NCBI GenBank assembly: GCA_946887105.1 | Contig: CAMPKJ010000001.1 | Coordinates: 56,094-120,093 of the forward strand | Reading direction: 5' to 3' | DNA from: an uncultured Acidobacteriota bacterium | GTDB lineage: Bacteria; Acidobacteriota; Thermoanaerobaculia; Gp7-AA8 | DNA length: 64,000 bases | Shown here: positions 23,896-32,502 of the stretch, one piece after another | Numbering within the stretch: the stretch's first letter is position 1 | Layout: each line of letters opens with the position of its first letter | Program-made: the position numbers and the translations under genes | The notes under the pieces: generated by a model | The model's database searches: none | What the model was told of the DNA's origin: nothing | What the model saw: the letters and a program-made list of their open reading frames with translations, nothing else

Positions 23896-24902
23896 TCGAG
23901 GCACGTTTCGAGTCGAACGTTCTCACCTCGACCGTCGACAAATTCTTCAACTGGGCCCGTAAATCTTCTCTTTGGCCGATGCAGTTCGGCCTGGCCTGCT
24001 GCGCCATCGAGATGATGGCTGTGCTCGATCCGCGCCACGACATGGCCCGCTTCGGTGCCGAGGTCTTCCGCGCCACGCCGCGGCAAGCCGATCTGATGAT
24101 CGTCTCCGGCACCGTCACCGAGAAAATGGCTCCGATCGTCCGCCGGCTCTGGGACCAGATGCCCGATCCGAAGTGGGTGATCGCCATGGGTTCGTGCGCC
24201 ACCTGCGGCGGCCCGTATGACACGTACGCCGTGACGCAGGGCGTCGATCGTCTCATTCCGGTCGACGTCTACATTCCCGGATGTCCCCCTCGCCCCGAGG
24301 CGCTGATCTGGGGACTGATGGAGCTGCAGAAGAAGATCGAGAAGATGCACATCCTCCGGAAGGGTGGCGAGGCGTACGACTTCGCGCGCGAAGCGGTACG
24401 CGACTCGCTCCGTCCGGCGCATGAAGGTCCGGCGCTGCGTGCCGAACAGGCGGCGCTCAAGCAGGCGCCCATCTCCGGCGTCAAGCGCGTGCCGGCTCCT
24501 CCTGCCGCTCCCAAGGCTGCGCCGGCGCCTGTGGCTGCGGCACCGGCCGCGGAAGGTGAAGTCACTCAGGCCGAGATCGAACAGGCCGCCGCTCCCGAAG
24601 TGGCGCCGGGCGATGCCACCGACGGCGCTTCGCCGGCTGCTCCGTTCCATCGCGAAGACCTCATGCTCTCCGAGCGCATGCAGCTCGCGAACGAGATGGG
24701 CGGCAAGTTCGAGACGAAGCTGTTCGCCGCGATGGCGCAGACCGACTGCGGCGCGTGCGGATGGGACTGCGAGGGCTACGCAAACGCGCTCGCCACCGGT
24801 GAGACCGACGACATCTCTCTCTGTGTTCCCGGCGAGTCGGAGACGCTCGACATGCTGGAACTGCTGATGAAGGAAGCGGGGAAGTCGTACTCCGGCACGT
24901 AA
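23886..24902 (+). CDS. nuoB: NADH-quinone oxidoreductase subunit B with C-terminal RnfB-type Fe-S domain
   Basis: A 338-residue protein, about twice the usual NuoB length. Residues 1-160 are a normal NuoB with the N2 [4Fe-4S] ligands C38, C39, C104 and C133 ([22 protein letters not shown]). Residues about 200-255 are a Pro/Ala-rich linker. Residues about 275-330 contain C288, C291, C295 and C313 in [17 protein letters not shown] and LCVPG, the pattern of the RnfB-type Fe-S domain also found in some flavoproteins. An extra cluster near the peripheral arm is implied. ATG 23886 is the start at the nuoA overlap; the fused frame is continuous with no stop. Confidence 0.9.
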   Translation: MGLIEARFESNVLTSTVDKFFNWARKSSLWPMQFGLACCAIEMMAVLDPRHDMARFGAEVFRATPRQADLMIVSGTVTEKMAPIVRRLWDQMPDPKWVIAMGSCATCGGPYDTYAVTQGVDRLIPVDVYIPGCPPRPEALIWGLMELQKKIEKMHILRKGGEAYDFAREAVRDSLRPAHEGPALRAEQAALKQAPISGVKRVPAPPAAPKAAPAPVAAAPAAEGEVTQAEIEQAAAPEVAPGDATDGASPAAPFHREDLMLSERMQLANEMGGKFETKLFAAMAQTDCGACGWDCEGYANALATGETDDISLCVPGESETLDMLELLMKEAGKSYSGT

Positions 24903-24917
24903 GGAACTCGCGAAATC

Positions 24918-25715
24918 ATGTCAGAGATCACTCCGCCGAGCTCTCCTCCTCCCGCGCCAGCGCCGGCTGGGCCACCTGCTGCGCCTGCATCCCGCAGCGT
25001 CGACGAGATCAAGAACGATCCGCTCGTCGCCTCCGCCGTTTCGCGAGCCGGTGAGGCCATCACCGGCGCGAGAGAACAGGTTGGCGAGATCACGCTCTTC
25101 GCCGATCGCGACCGCATCGTCGAGGTCTGCCGCGCGTTCAAGGCCGACGGCTACGTCTATCTCGTCGACCTCTGCGGCGTCGATTACTCGAAGTTCCCCA
25201 ATCACGCCGGCCCGCGATTCGGCGTCACGTACACGCTCTACTCGTTTCAGAAAAGCGCGCGCGTGCGCATTCGCGTCGCAACCGATGAGGACGAACCGGT
25301 TCCCTCCGTCACGTCCGTCTGGAAGACCGCCAACTGGCACGAGCGCGAGACGTGGGACATGCTCGGCATCACGTTCTCGGGCCATCCCAATCTCGAACGC
25401 ATCCTGATGTGGGAAGGCTTCAACGGCCACCCGCTGCGCAAGGACTTTCCGGTGCGCGGCATCGACACCGGCGCGCGCATCTATCCGGAAGTGTTCCCGG
25501 AGGGCGGCGGTCCGAAGGCGGGATCGACGGGCAAAGATGTGAAGGACGTGAACGTCTATAAGGGCGAGTGGAAGCGGTACGGAACGTGGCCTGCCGCGCA
25601 AATTGGCGGTGGGGCGAAACCGGCCGCACCGGCAGCGCCGAAACCCGCGCCCAAGCCCGTAGCGGCGGCGCCCGCGCCCGCCGAAGATGCAGCAGAGGAG
25701 GACGCGAATGTTTGA
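24918..25715 (+). CDS. nuoC: NADH-quinone oxidoreductase subunit C
   Basis: A 265-residue peripheral subunit. The core (about 50-205) has the 30-kDa-subunit signature: YLVDLCGVDYSKF, NWHERETWDMLGI and LMWEGFNGHPLRKDFPV. Both ends carry Pro/Ala-rich extensions (first 25 and last 40 residues) of the same type as the NuoB linker, which is unusual and may be involved in assembly. It is a separate gene, not the NuoCD fusion of enterobacteria, and overlaps nuoD by 8 nt. Confidence 0.95.
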   Translation: MSEITPPSSPPPAPAPAGPPAAPASRSVDEIKNDPLVASAVSRAGEAITGAREQVGEITLFADRDRIVEVCRAFKADGYVYLVDLCGVDYSKFPNHAGPRFGVTYTLYSFQKSARVRIRVATDEDEPVPSVTSVWKTANWHERETWDMLGITFSGHPNLERILMWEGFNGHPLRKDFPVRGIDTGARIYPEVFPEGGGPKAGSTGKDVKDVNVYKGEWKRYGTWPAAQIGGGAKPAAPAAPKPAPKPVAAAPAPAEDAAEEDANV

Positions 25716-26823
25716 CGTCCACGAGATGGAGGTCAACTTCGGCCCTCAGCACCCGTCGACGCACGGCGTGTTGCGCGTGCTGCTGAAGATCGACGGCGAG
25801 CGCATCATCGATGCGAAACCGATCATCGGCTACCTCCATCGCGGCACCGAAAAGCTCTTCGAGCACATGGCCTATCCGCAGTGCATCCCGCACACGGACC
25901 GGATGGATTACGTCGCCGCCGCCACGAACAATCTCGGCTTCGTCGAAACGGTCGAGAAGCTCCTCGGCGTGACGAAGCAGATCCCGAAACGCGCCCAGCT
26001 CATGCGCGTGATGCTCTCCGAATTGCAGCGCATCTCGTCGCACCTTCTCTGGCTGGCCACGCACGCGATCGACATCGGCGCGATGACGCCGTTCTTCTAC
26101 ACCTTCCGCGAGCGCGAACAGATCCTCGATCTCTTCGAGAGCTACTGCGGCGCGCGCCTGACGCTGAACTGCATGCGCATCGGCGGCATGCCGGACGATC
26201 TTCCCGCGGGCTGGCTCGACGATCTCGAGGCCTTCTGCGACAAGTTCGATCCAGCCATGGACGAATACGAATCGCTGCTGACCAACAATCGCATCTGGAA
26301 GAAGCGCACCGTCGGCATCGGCGTGCTGTCGCCCGAGGAAGCGATCGAGTGGGGCATCACCGGCCCGCCTCTGCGCGGCTCGGGCGTGCAGTGGGACCTG
26401 CGCCGCGCGCAGCCATACGAGTGCTATCCCGAGCTCGCGTTCGAGATCCCGATCGGCAAGAACGGCGACACGTACGATCGCTATCTGGTGCGCGTCGCGG
26501 AAATGCGGCAGTCGAACTCGATCCTCAAACAATGCATCCCGCTGATCAAACAAACGCCCGCCGGCGACATCAAAGCGAAGATCTCGAAAGTGGTCCGGCC
26601 GCCGGAAGGCGAGGTCTATCACTCGATCGAATCGCCGAAAGGTGAGATCGGCTACTACATCGTTTCCGACGGCAAGACCCAGAACGCGTACCGCTGCCAC
26701 GTGCGCCCGCCGAGCTTCGTCAATCTGCAGGCGCTGCCGGCGATGTGCAAGGGACACCTGGTGTCCGATCTCGTGGCGCTGATCGGAACGATCGACATCG
26801 TCCTCGGAGAGGTGGATCGATGA
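25708..26823 (+). CDS. nuoD: NADH-quinone oxidoreductase subunit D
   Basis: A 371-residue quinone-site subunit from ATG 25708. Conserved blocks are NFGPQHPSTHGVLR, GYLHRGTEKL, DRMDYVAAATNN, SSHLLWLATHAIDIGAM, FFYTFRERE and the C-terminal PSFVNLQALP and DIVLGEVDR. R65 in DRMDYV aligns with the arginine near cluster N2 that is symmetrically dimethylated in mitochondrial complex I. The next gene is nuoH rather than nuoE; a hairpin repeat fills the gap. Confidence 0.95.
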   Translation: MFDVHEMEVNFGPQHPSTHGVLRVLLKIDGERIIDAKPIIGYLHRGTEKLFEHMAYPQCIPHTDRMDYVAAATNNLGFVETVEKLLGVTKQIPKRAQLMRVMLSELQRISSHLLWLATHAIDIGAMTPFFYTFREREQILDLFESYCGARLTLNCMRIGGMPDDLPAGWLDDLEAFCDKFDPAMDEYESLLTNNRIWKKRTVGIGVLSPEEAIEWGITGPPLRGSGVQWDLRRAQPYECYPELAFEIPIGKNGDTYDRYLVRVAEMRQSNSILKQCIPLIKQTPAGDIKAKISKVVRPPEGEVYHSIESPKGEIGYYIVSDGKTQNAYRCHVRPPSFVNLQALPAMCKGHLVSDLVALIGTIDIVLGEVDR

Positions 26824-26831
26824 GCTTTGAA

Positions 26832-26925
26832 GTCGCAAAGTCTCAAAGTCTCAAAGTCTCAAAGGTCGCAAAGATGGTCGCGCGCATCGTCCCTTTGAGA
26901 CTTTGCGACTTTGCGACTTTGCGAC
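26832..26925. repeat. Hairpin with arms of 8-bp tandem units
   Basis: The left arm (26832-26873) is a run of AGTCGCAA and AGTCTCAA units; the right arm (26891-26925) is the reverse complement, three AGTCGCAA units plus AGTCTCAA. The two arms can pair over about 35 bp. It fills the nuoD-nuoH gap of 124 bp; nothing else is seen there except the nuoH ribosome-binding site GGGAGG. The 36-nt right arm recurs at 63938-63973 with one mismatch. Confidence 0.85.
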
Positions 26926-26947
26926 TCGCTCCACGGGAGGCGACCCG

Positions 26948-28090
26948 ATGAACAAAGCGCTGCTGACCTACCTCGTCTGGCCGCTGGTGAAGTTCATCAT
27001 CGCGTTCATCATCGTGCAGGCGATCGTCGCGGCGATGAACTGGGTGGAGCGCCGGCTGCTCGGTCTCTTCCAGGCGCGCCTCGGACCGAACCGCGTCGGG
27101 CCGTGGGGCCTGCTGCAGATCATCGCCGACCCGATCAAGTTCCTGCTCAAGGAAGACATCGTTCCCGCGCGCTCCGAGAAGATCGCGTACTTCCTCGGGC
27201 CGATCCTGCCGCTGCTGCCGGCATTCATCGTCTTCTGCCTGATTCCGTACGGACCGCCGCCGACGTTCACCGTCACGCGCGTCAATGTCGGACTGCTGCT
27301 GATCCTGGCCCTCACTTCCACCGCCGTCTACGGAATCATCCTCGGCGGCTGGGCATCGAACAACAAGTACTCGCTGATGGGCGGACTGCGCTCTGCCGCG
27401 CAGATGGTCTCGTACGAAGTGCCGTTCGGACTGTCGATCGTCGGCGTGCTGATGATCACCGGCTCGCTCGACCTGGTGACCATCGTCCGCTACCAGGAAA
27501 TCAACGCCTGGAACTTCCTCCCGCAGATCGTGGCCTGCTTCATCTTCCTCGTGTCGATGAACGCGGAGAACAACCGCACGCCGTTCGATTTGCCGGAGGC
27601 GGAGTCGGAGCTCGTGGCCGGCTATCACACCGAGTATTCGGCGATGAAGTTCGCGTTCTTCATGCTGGCCGAATATTCGATGATGATCGTCAACTCCTGC
27701 CTGATCGTGACGCTGTTCTTCGGCGGCTGGACGCTGGGCATGTTCGACCTCGGACTGACCACCGAAGTGCTGCGCGGCATGGGTATCTTCGGCGGCATCC
27801 TCGGCGCGGCGATCTTCTTCACCAAAGTGATGCTCTTCCTGCTGATGTACGTCTGGTTCCGCGCCACGTTCCCGCGGTTCCGCTTCGATCAGCTGATGGA
27901 CCTCGGCTGGAAGTTCATGATCCCGCTGGCGCTGGCGAACATCTTCGTGACCGGCCTCTTCATCCTGGCAGGCCAGGAGCGGCTGATGTACTGGATCGGT
28001 CTCGGCACGATCGCCGCGGCGGCGTTCTATCTGTTCCGTCCGAAACGCGCGCCCAAGACAACGACGCAGAAGGTGGCTCATGCTGGTTGA
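26948..28090 (+). CDS. nuoH: NADH-quinone oxidoreductase subunit H
   Basis: A 380-residue subunit with eight or nine helices. Blocks typical of NuoH/ND1 are ERRLLGLFQARLGPNRVGPWG, LLQIIADPIKFLLKED, LRSAAQMVSYEVPFGLS, NRTPFDLPEAESELVAGYHTEYS and WFRATFPRFRFDQLM. These line the quinone entry channel and the start of the proton path. ATG 26948 follows GGGAGG. It overlaps nuoI by 11 nt. Confidence 0.96.
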   Translation: MNKALLTYLVWPLVKFIIAFIIVQAIVAAMNWVERRLLGLFQARLGPNRVGPWGLLQIIADPIKFLLKEDIVPARSEKIAYFLGPILPLLPAFIVFCLIPYGPPPTFTVTRVNVGLLLILALTSTAVYGIILGGWASNNKYSLMGGLRSAAQMVSYEVPFGLSIVGVLMITGSLDLVTIVRYQEINAWNFLPQIVACFIFLVSMNAENNRTPFDLPEAESELVAGYHTEYSAMKFAFFMLAEYSMMIVNSCLIVTLFFGGWTLGMFDLGLTTEVLRGMGIFGGILGAAIFFTKVMLFLLMYVWFRATFPRFRFDQLMDLGWKFMIPLALANIFVTGLFILAGQERLMYWIGLGTIAAAAFYLFRPKRAPKTTTQKVAHAG

Positions 28091-28625
28091 GTATCCGAAG
28101 CCGCGATGGTCGGATAAGTTCCTGCTCCTCGATCTGCTCGAGGGCCTGAAGACGACGCTGCGCGAGCTCTTCAAACCGAAGGTCACGGTGCGGTATCCCG
28201 AGGAGCGCATGGAGCCGGCGGATCGCTTCCGCGGCATGTTCAAGTTCTCGTATGACCGCTGCATCGCGTGCAAGCTGTGCGCGGTGGCGTGTCCGATCGA
28301 CATCATCTACATCGACGTCCACGACGAGATGATCGAAGAAGCGGGAAAGAAGAAGAAAGTCAAAGTCCTCGACCGCTACGACATCGACGTGAAGCGGTGC
28401 ATGTTCTGCGCGCTCTGCGAGGAGGCGTGCCCCACCAAGCCCAAATCGATCTGGCTGACCACGAAGACGTACGAGCTGGCCAGCTACGACCGCAACGATC
28501 TCTACTTCAACATGCAGCAGCTGGAGTACTGGGACGATCGTCCGCGGTACACCGGCCTGCCGGAAGAGGAGGCGAAGCCGAAGCTGCCTGGCTCGGATGA
28601 CGACCAGAAGCTTCTGAATGCCTGA
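28080..28625 (+). CDS. nuoI: NADH-quinone oxidoreductase subunit I
   Basis: A 181-residue peripheral subunit with two [4Fe-4S] motifs, CIACKLCAVACP and CMFCALCEEACP, which carry clusters N6a and N6b feeding N2. The insert between them (EAGKKKKVKV) is somewhat longer than usual, and the tail is acidic. In standard complex I it receives electrons from NuoG, for which there is no gene in this operon. Confidence 0.96.
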   Translation: MLVEYPKPRWSDKFLLLDLLEGLKTTLRELFKPKVTVRYPEERMEPADRFRGMFKFSYDRCIACKLCAVACPIDIIYIDVHDEMIEEAGKKKKVKVLDRYDIDVKRCMFCALCEEACPTKPKSIWLTTKTYELASYDRNDLYFNMQQLEYWDDRPRYTGLPEEEAKPKLPGSDDDQKLLNA

Positions 28626-28628
28626 CCT

Positions 28629-29309
28629 ATGGACAGCGTCACTTCACAGCTTCCTCTTCTCGTCTTTCTCGTGATCGGCACGATCGCGGTCGGTGCGTCG
28701 ATTCTCGTGGTGGCGATGCGCAATCCCGTGCACTCGGCGCTGTTCCTTCTGCTGACCTTTCTTTGTGTGGCGGTGCTGTTCGTCCTGAAGTCCGCCGAAT
28801 TCGTCGCCGCGGTGCAGGTGCTCGTCTATGCCGGCGGCATCATGGTGCTGTTCCTGTTCGTGGTCATGCTCATCAACTATCGCCATCTGCCGGAGGAGAA
28901 AGTCCTGTCGCCGGCGTGGCTCGGCGGCATCGGCGTCGGACTGGCGATCCTGGTGTTGATGATTTCGCTGGTGCGCACGGGCGCGTATCACGAGCCTGCC
29001 GTCGATGCCGACCAGAAGCTGACCACGGTCAGGGAGTCGTACATCACCGCGCACCCGAGCGATCCGAACAAGCTCGTGCGGCGGACGCGCGATCGCGAGA
29101 ATCGCAATGCCGAGGCGGTGGCGATGGCGCTGTACACCGACTATCTGGTGCCGTTCGAAGTGGCCTCGCTGTTCCTGCTCGTGGCCATGATCGGAGCCAT
29201 CGTGATCGGCAAGCGCGAGCTCACCGCCGAGGAAGAGGAAGCGACGCCGCAGTACATCCTCGATCGCGCGGAGACGGAGAAGGAAGTGAAGGAGTCCATG
29301 AGTGCCTAG
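28629..29309 (+). CDS. nuoJ: NADH-quinone oxidoreductase subunit J
   Basis: A 226-residue subunit with five helices. The ND6/NuoJ signature is AMRNPVHSALFLLLTFLCVAVLFV and VLVYAGGIMVLFLFVVMLI (containing the pi-bulge region). A hydrophilic insert of about 60 residues precedes the last helix (EVASLFLLVAMIGAIVIGKRE). It overlaps nuoK by 8 nt. Confidence 0.95.
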   Translation: MDSVTSQLPLLVFLVIGTIAVGASILVVAMRNPVHSALFLLLTFLCVAVLFVLKSAEFVAAVQVLVYAGGIMVLFLFVVMLINYRHLPEEKVLSPAWLGGIGVGLAILVLMISLVRTGAYHEPAVDADQKLTTVRESYITAHPSDPNKLVRRTRDRENRNAEAVAMALYTDYLVPFEVASLFLLVAMIGAIVIGKRELTAEEEEATPQYILDRAETEKEVKESMSA

Positions 29310-29604
29310 CACCGCTCAATATCTGATGCTCTCCGGAACGCTGTTCGCGGTCGGCCTGATCGGGGTGATCGTGCGCCGCAACATGATTACGGTGCTGATG
29401 TGCATCGAGTTGATGCTCAACGCGGTGAACATCAACCTCGTGGCGTTCTCGCATCATGTCGGCAACCTCGAGGGCCAGGTTTTCACCATCTTCGTGATCT
29501 GCATCGCCGCGGGTGAAGCCGCGGTCGGACTGGCGATCATCATTCAGCTGTACCGGCTGCGCGGCACCGTGAACGTCGATGAAGCGAGGACGTTGAATGG
29601 ATAA
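29302..29604 (+). CDS. nuoK: NADH-quinone oxidoreductase subunit K
   Basis: A 100-residue, three-helix subunit with a GTG start overlapping the nuoJ stop. It shows GVIVRRNMITVLMCIELMLNAVNINLVAF, which contains the buried glutamates of NuoK/ND4L used in proton transfer. Length and order are standard. It overlaps nuoL by 8 nt. Confidence 0.95.
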   Translation: MPSTAQYLMLSGTLFAVGLIGVIVRRNMITVLMCIELMLNAVNINLVAFSHHVGNLEGQVFTIFVICIAAGEAAVGLAIIIQLYRLRGTVNVDEARTLNG

Positions 29605-32491
29605 AGCGCTACTGGCGGTGGTCCTGCTGCCCGCGCTCGGCGCGCTGATCAACGGCGTGCGCGCGTTCGCGAATCCGCACGCGCCGAAGAACAAAACCAT
29701 CACGAACGTCTTTGCGCTCGGCTCGACGGCGTTCTCGGCGCTGATCGCCACGTTTTTCGTCGTATTGCCGTTCCGCGGCCATACGGAGCCGCTGCAGTTC
29801 TCGTATTACGAATGGATTCCGGCCGGAATCGGCGCGGTCGGAAGCAGGATCGCGAACTTCTCGATCGATCTCGCGTTCCGCATCGATCCGCTCTCCTGCA
29901 CCATGCTGATGATCGTGACCTGGATCGGATTTCTGATCCATGTCTACGCCACCGGCTACATGTCGCACGAGAAGGGCTACACGCGCTTCTTCACGTATCT
30001 CAACCTGTTCATGTTCATGATGCTGCTGCTCGTGCTCGGCGCGAACTACATCGTCATGTTCGTCGGCTGGGAAGGCGTGGGACTCTGCTCGTACCTGCTG
30101 ATCGGCTTCTATTACGACAAGAACTTCGCCGCCGACGCCGGCAAGAAAGCGTTCATTACGAACCGCATCGGCGACTTCGGCTTCATCCTCGGCATTTTCC
30201 TGATCTTCAATACATTCGGCAGCGCGGACTACGCCAAAGTCTTCGCCCTGGCCGCCGCGGGCGGTCAGACGCAATACGCCGGCATCGCCACGGCCATCTG
30301 CCTGCTGCTGTTCGTCGGCGCGTGCGGCAAGTCCGCGCAGGTTCCCCTCTATGTGTGGCTGCCGGACGCAATGGCCGGTCCGACGCCTGTGTCCGCGCTG
30401 ATCCATGCGGCCACGATGGTCACGGCCGGCGTCTACATGGTGGTCCGCTCGAACGTGCTGTTCCGGATCGGCGAGGACGCGATGCTGGTCGTCGCGATCG
30501 TAGGCGCCATCACGGCGATCTTCGCCGCGTCCATCGCCCTGGTGCAGAACGACATCAAGAAAGTGCTCGCGTATTCGACGGTCTCGCAGCTCGGCTACAT
30601 GTTCATCGGCGCGGGGGTCGGCGCATTCACGGCGGCGATTTTCCACGTCATGACCCACGCGTTCTTCAAGGCCTGTCTCTTCCTCGGCGCCGGCTCGGTC
30701 ATTCACGGCTGCGGCGGCGAGCAGGACATGCGCAAGATGGGCGGGCTGAAGAAGTACATGCCCCGCACGCATCTGACGATGCTGATTGCGACCATCGCCA
30801 TCGCCGGCATCCCGCCGCTGGCCGGCTTTTTCTCCAAAGACGAGATCCTCGCCAATGCATTCAGCCATCACAAGCTGATCTGGATCCTGGGCGTGATCAC
30901 CGCGGGCATGACCGCGTTCTACATGTTCCGGCTCTATTACATGACCTTCCACGGCACGTACCGCGGCGCGCACGTGCAGGGGATCGAGGAGTCGGAGCCG
31001 AAACACGCCGGACACGATCTGATTCCGTCGCATCCGCACCTCGATCAGGGCGATGCGCATGCCGACAAGGCGCACGGCCATCATGCCCATTCACACGACC
31101 CCCACGAGTCGCCGTGGAGCATGACCGGCGTATTGAGCGTTCTGGCGTTGCTGTCGATCATCGGCGGATGGGTGGGCTGGCCGGCGGCGATCGGCGGTCC
31201 GCATCCGACGCTGTTCCAGCGCTGGCTCGCGCCGGTGCTGTTGCCGATCGAGGGAGCGGCGTTTCATTTCCACGAAGCACCGCATTCGGTGGAATGGATT
31301 CTGATGGCCGTGTCCATCGGAGTAGCAGTCCTGGGTTGGTTCTTCGCTCGACGCTTCTATGCGCTCGACGCGCATTGGGCGACTCCCACGCGCCTGGCCG
31401 GCAAGTACGCGCGGATCCATCGCCTGCTCGAGAACAAGTGGTGGGTCGATGAGCTCTATAACAAGACCGTCATCGCCGGAACGCTGGCGTTCAGTCGCGC
31501 ACTGTGGTGGTTCGATACGTGGATCGTCGACGGGATCGTCAATGGCACCCGCCACCTGACGGTCTTCGGTTTCGCGCACGGATCGTCGCTGTTCGATAAG
31601 TACGTCGTGGACGGGATCCTGGGCGTGATCACCGCGGGCATGACCGCGTTCTACATGTTCCGGCTCTATTACATGACCTTCCACGGCACGTACCGCGGCG
31701 CGCACGTGCAGGGGATCGAGGAGTCGGAGCCGAAACACGCCGGACACGATCTGATTCCGTCGCATCCGCACCTCGATCAGGGCGATGCGCATGCCGACAA
31801 GGCGCACGGCCATCATGCCCATTCACACGACCCCCACGAGTCGCCGTGGAGCATGACCGGCGTATTGAGCGTTCTGGCGTTGCTGTCGATCATCGGCGGA
31901 TGGGTGGGCTGGCCGGCGGCGATCGGCGGTCCGCATCCGACGCTGTTCCAGCGCTGGCTCGCGCCGGTGCTGTTGCCGATCGAGGGAGCGGCGTTTCATT
32001 TCCACGAAGCACCGCATTCGGTGGAATGGATTCTGATGGCCGTGTCCATCGGAGTAGCAGTCCTGGGTTGGTTCTTCGCTCGACGCTTCTATGCGCTCGA
32101 CGCGCATTGGGCGACTCCCACGCGCCTGGCCGGCAAGTACGCGCGGATCCATCGCCTGCTCGAGAACAAGTGGTGGGTCGATGAGCTCTATAACAAGACC
32201 GTCATCGCCGGAACGCTGGCGTTCAGTCGCGCACTGTGGTGGTTCGATACGTGGATCGTCGACGGGATCGTCAATGGCACCCGCCACCTGACGGTCTTCG
32301 GTTTCGCGCACGGATCGTCGCTGTTCGATAAGTACGTCGTGGACGGGATCGTCAATGGCGTGGCAGCCACGGCGAAAGGCGGTTCGATGATGTTGCGCCG
32401 CGCGCAGAGCGGCCTCGTTCAGAACTACGCACTGGTCATGGGCGGCGGCATTGTCCTGATCGCCATGGTGTACCTGTTCATGAAGCCGTAA
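29597..32491 (+). CDS. nuoL: NADH-quinone oxidoreductase subunit L with internal tandem duplication
   Basis: A 964-residue antiporter-like subunit; normal NuoL has about 610-720 residues. The N-terminal two-thirds is standard (FVGWEGVGLCSYLLIGF, WLPDAMAGPTPVSALIHAATMVTAGVY, AYSTVSQLGYMFIG). From 30882 a 732-bp block is repeated exactly in tandem, so residues 429-672 reappear as 673-916, including the FYMFRLYYMTFHG helix, a His-rich loop, the lateral-helix region and the last helix. Without the repeat the protein would be 720 residues and normal. Because 732 is divisible by three the frame survives. This is either a recent duplication or an assembly artefact. Confidence 0.9.
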   Translation: MDKALLAVVLLPALGALINGVRAFANPHAPKNKTITNVFALGSTAFSALIATFFVVLPFRGHTEPLQFSYYEWIPAGIGAVGSRIANFSIDLAFRIDPLSCTMLMIVTWIGFLIHVYATGYMSHEKGYTRFFTYLNLFMFMMLLLVLGANYIVMFVGWEGVGLCSYLLIGFYYDKNFAADAGKKAFITNRIGDFGFILGIFLIFNTFGSADYAKVFALAAAGGQTQYAGIATAICLLLFVGACGKSAQVPLYVWLPDAMAGPTPVSALIHAATMVTAGVYMVVRSNVLFRIGEDAMLVVAIVGAITAIFAASIALVQNDIKKVLAYSTVSQLGYMFIGAGVGAFTAAIFHVMTHAFFKACLFLGAGSVIHGCGGEQDMRKMGGLKKYMPRTHLTMLIATIAIAGIPPLAGFFSKDEILANAFSHHKLIWILGVITAGMTAFYMFRLYYMTFHGTYRGAHVQGIEESEPKHAGHDLIPSHPHLDQGDAHADKAHGHHAHSHDPHESPWSMTGVLSVLALLSIIGGWVGWPAAIGGPHPTLFQRWLAPVLLPIEGAAFHFHEAPHSVEWILMAVSIGVAVLGWFFARRFYALDAHWATPTRLAGKYARIHRLLENKWWVDELYNKTVIAGTLAFSRALWWFDTWIVDGIVNGTRHLTVFGFAHGSSLFDKYVVDGILGVITAGMTAFYMFRLYYMTFHGTYRGAHVQGIEESEPKHAGHDLIPSHPHLDQGDAHADKAHGHHAHSHDPHESPWSMTGVLSVLALLSIIGGWVGWPAAIGGPHPTLFQRWLAPVLLPIEGAAFHFHEAPHSVEWILMAVSIGVAVLGWFFARRFYALDAHWATPTRLAGKYARIHRLLENKWWVDELYNKTVIAGTLAFSRALWWFDTWIVDGIVNGTRHLTVFGFAHGSSLFDKYVVDGIVNGVAATAKGGSMMLRRAQSGLVQNYALVMGGGIVLIAMVYLFMKP
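30882..32345 (+). repeat. Exact 732-bp tandem duplication within nuoL
   Basis: Copy 1 is 30882-31613 and copy 2 is 31614-32345; the protein copies are identical and I found no base difference in the stretches compared. The 5-bp sequence GGATC occurs at 30882, 31614 and 32346, so the junction lies in microhomology between TGGATCCTGG and GGGATCGTCA. This is the signature of a slippage or microhomology-mediated event, or of a misjoined assembly. Confidence 0.95.
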
Positions 32492-32502
32492 GGGAGAAGA
32501 GA

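Noticed and set aside
26826..26935. CRISPR-like array
   Set aside because: The units are 8 bp with no spacers and form an inverted structure; no cas genes are near.
31614..32491. Second copy in nuoL as a separate truncated gene
   Set aside because: The frame is continuous from nuoL ATG to the stop, with no ribosome-binding site at the junction; it is an internal duplication.
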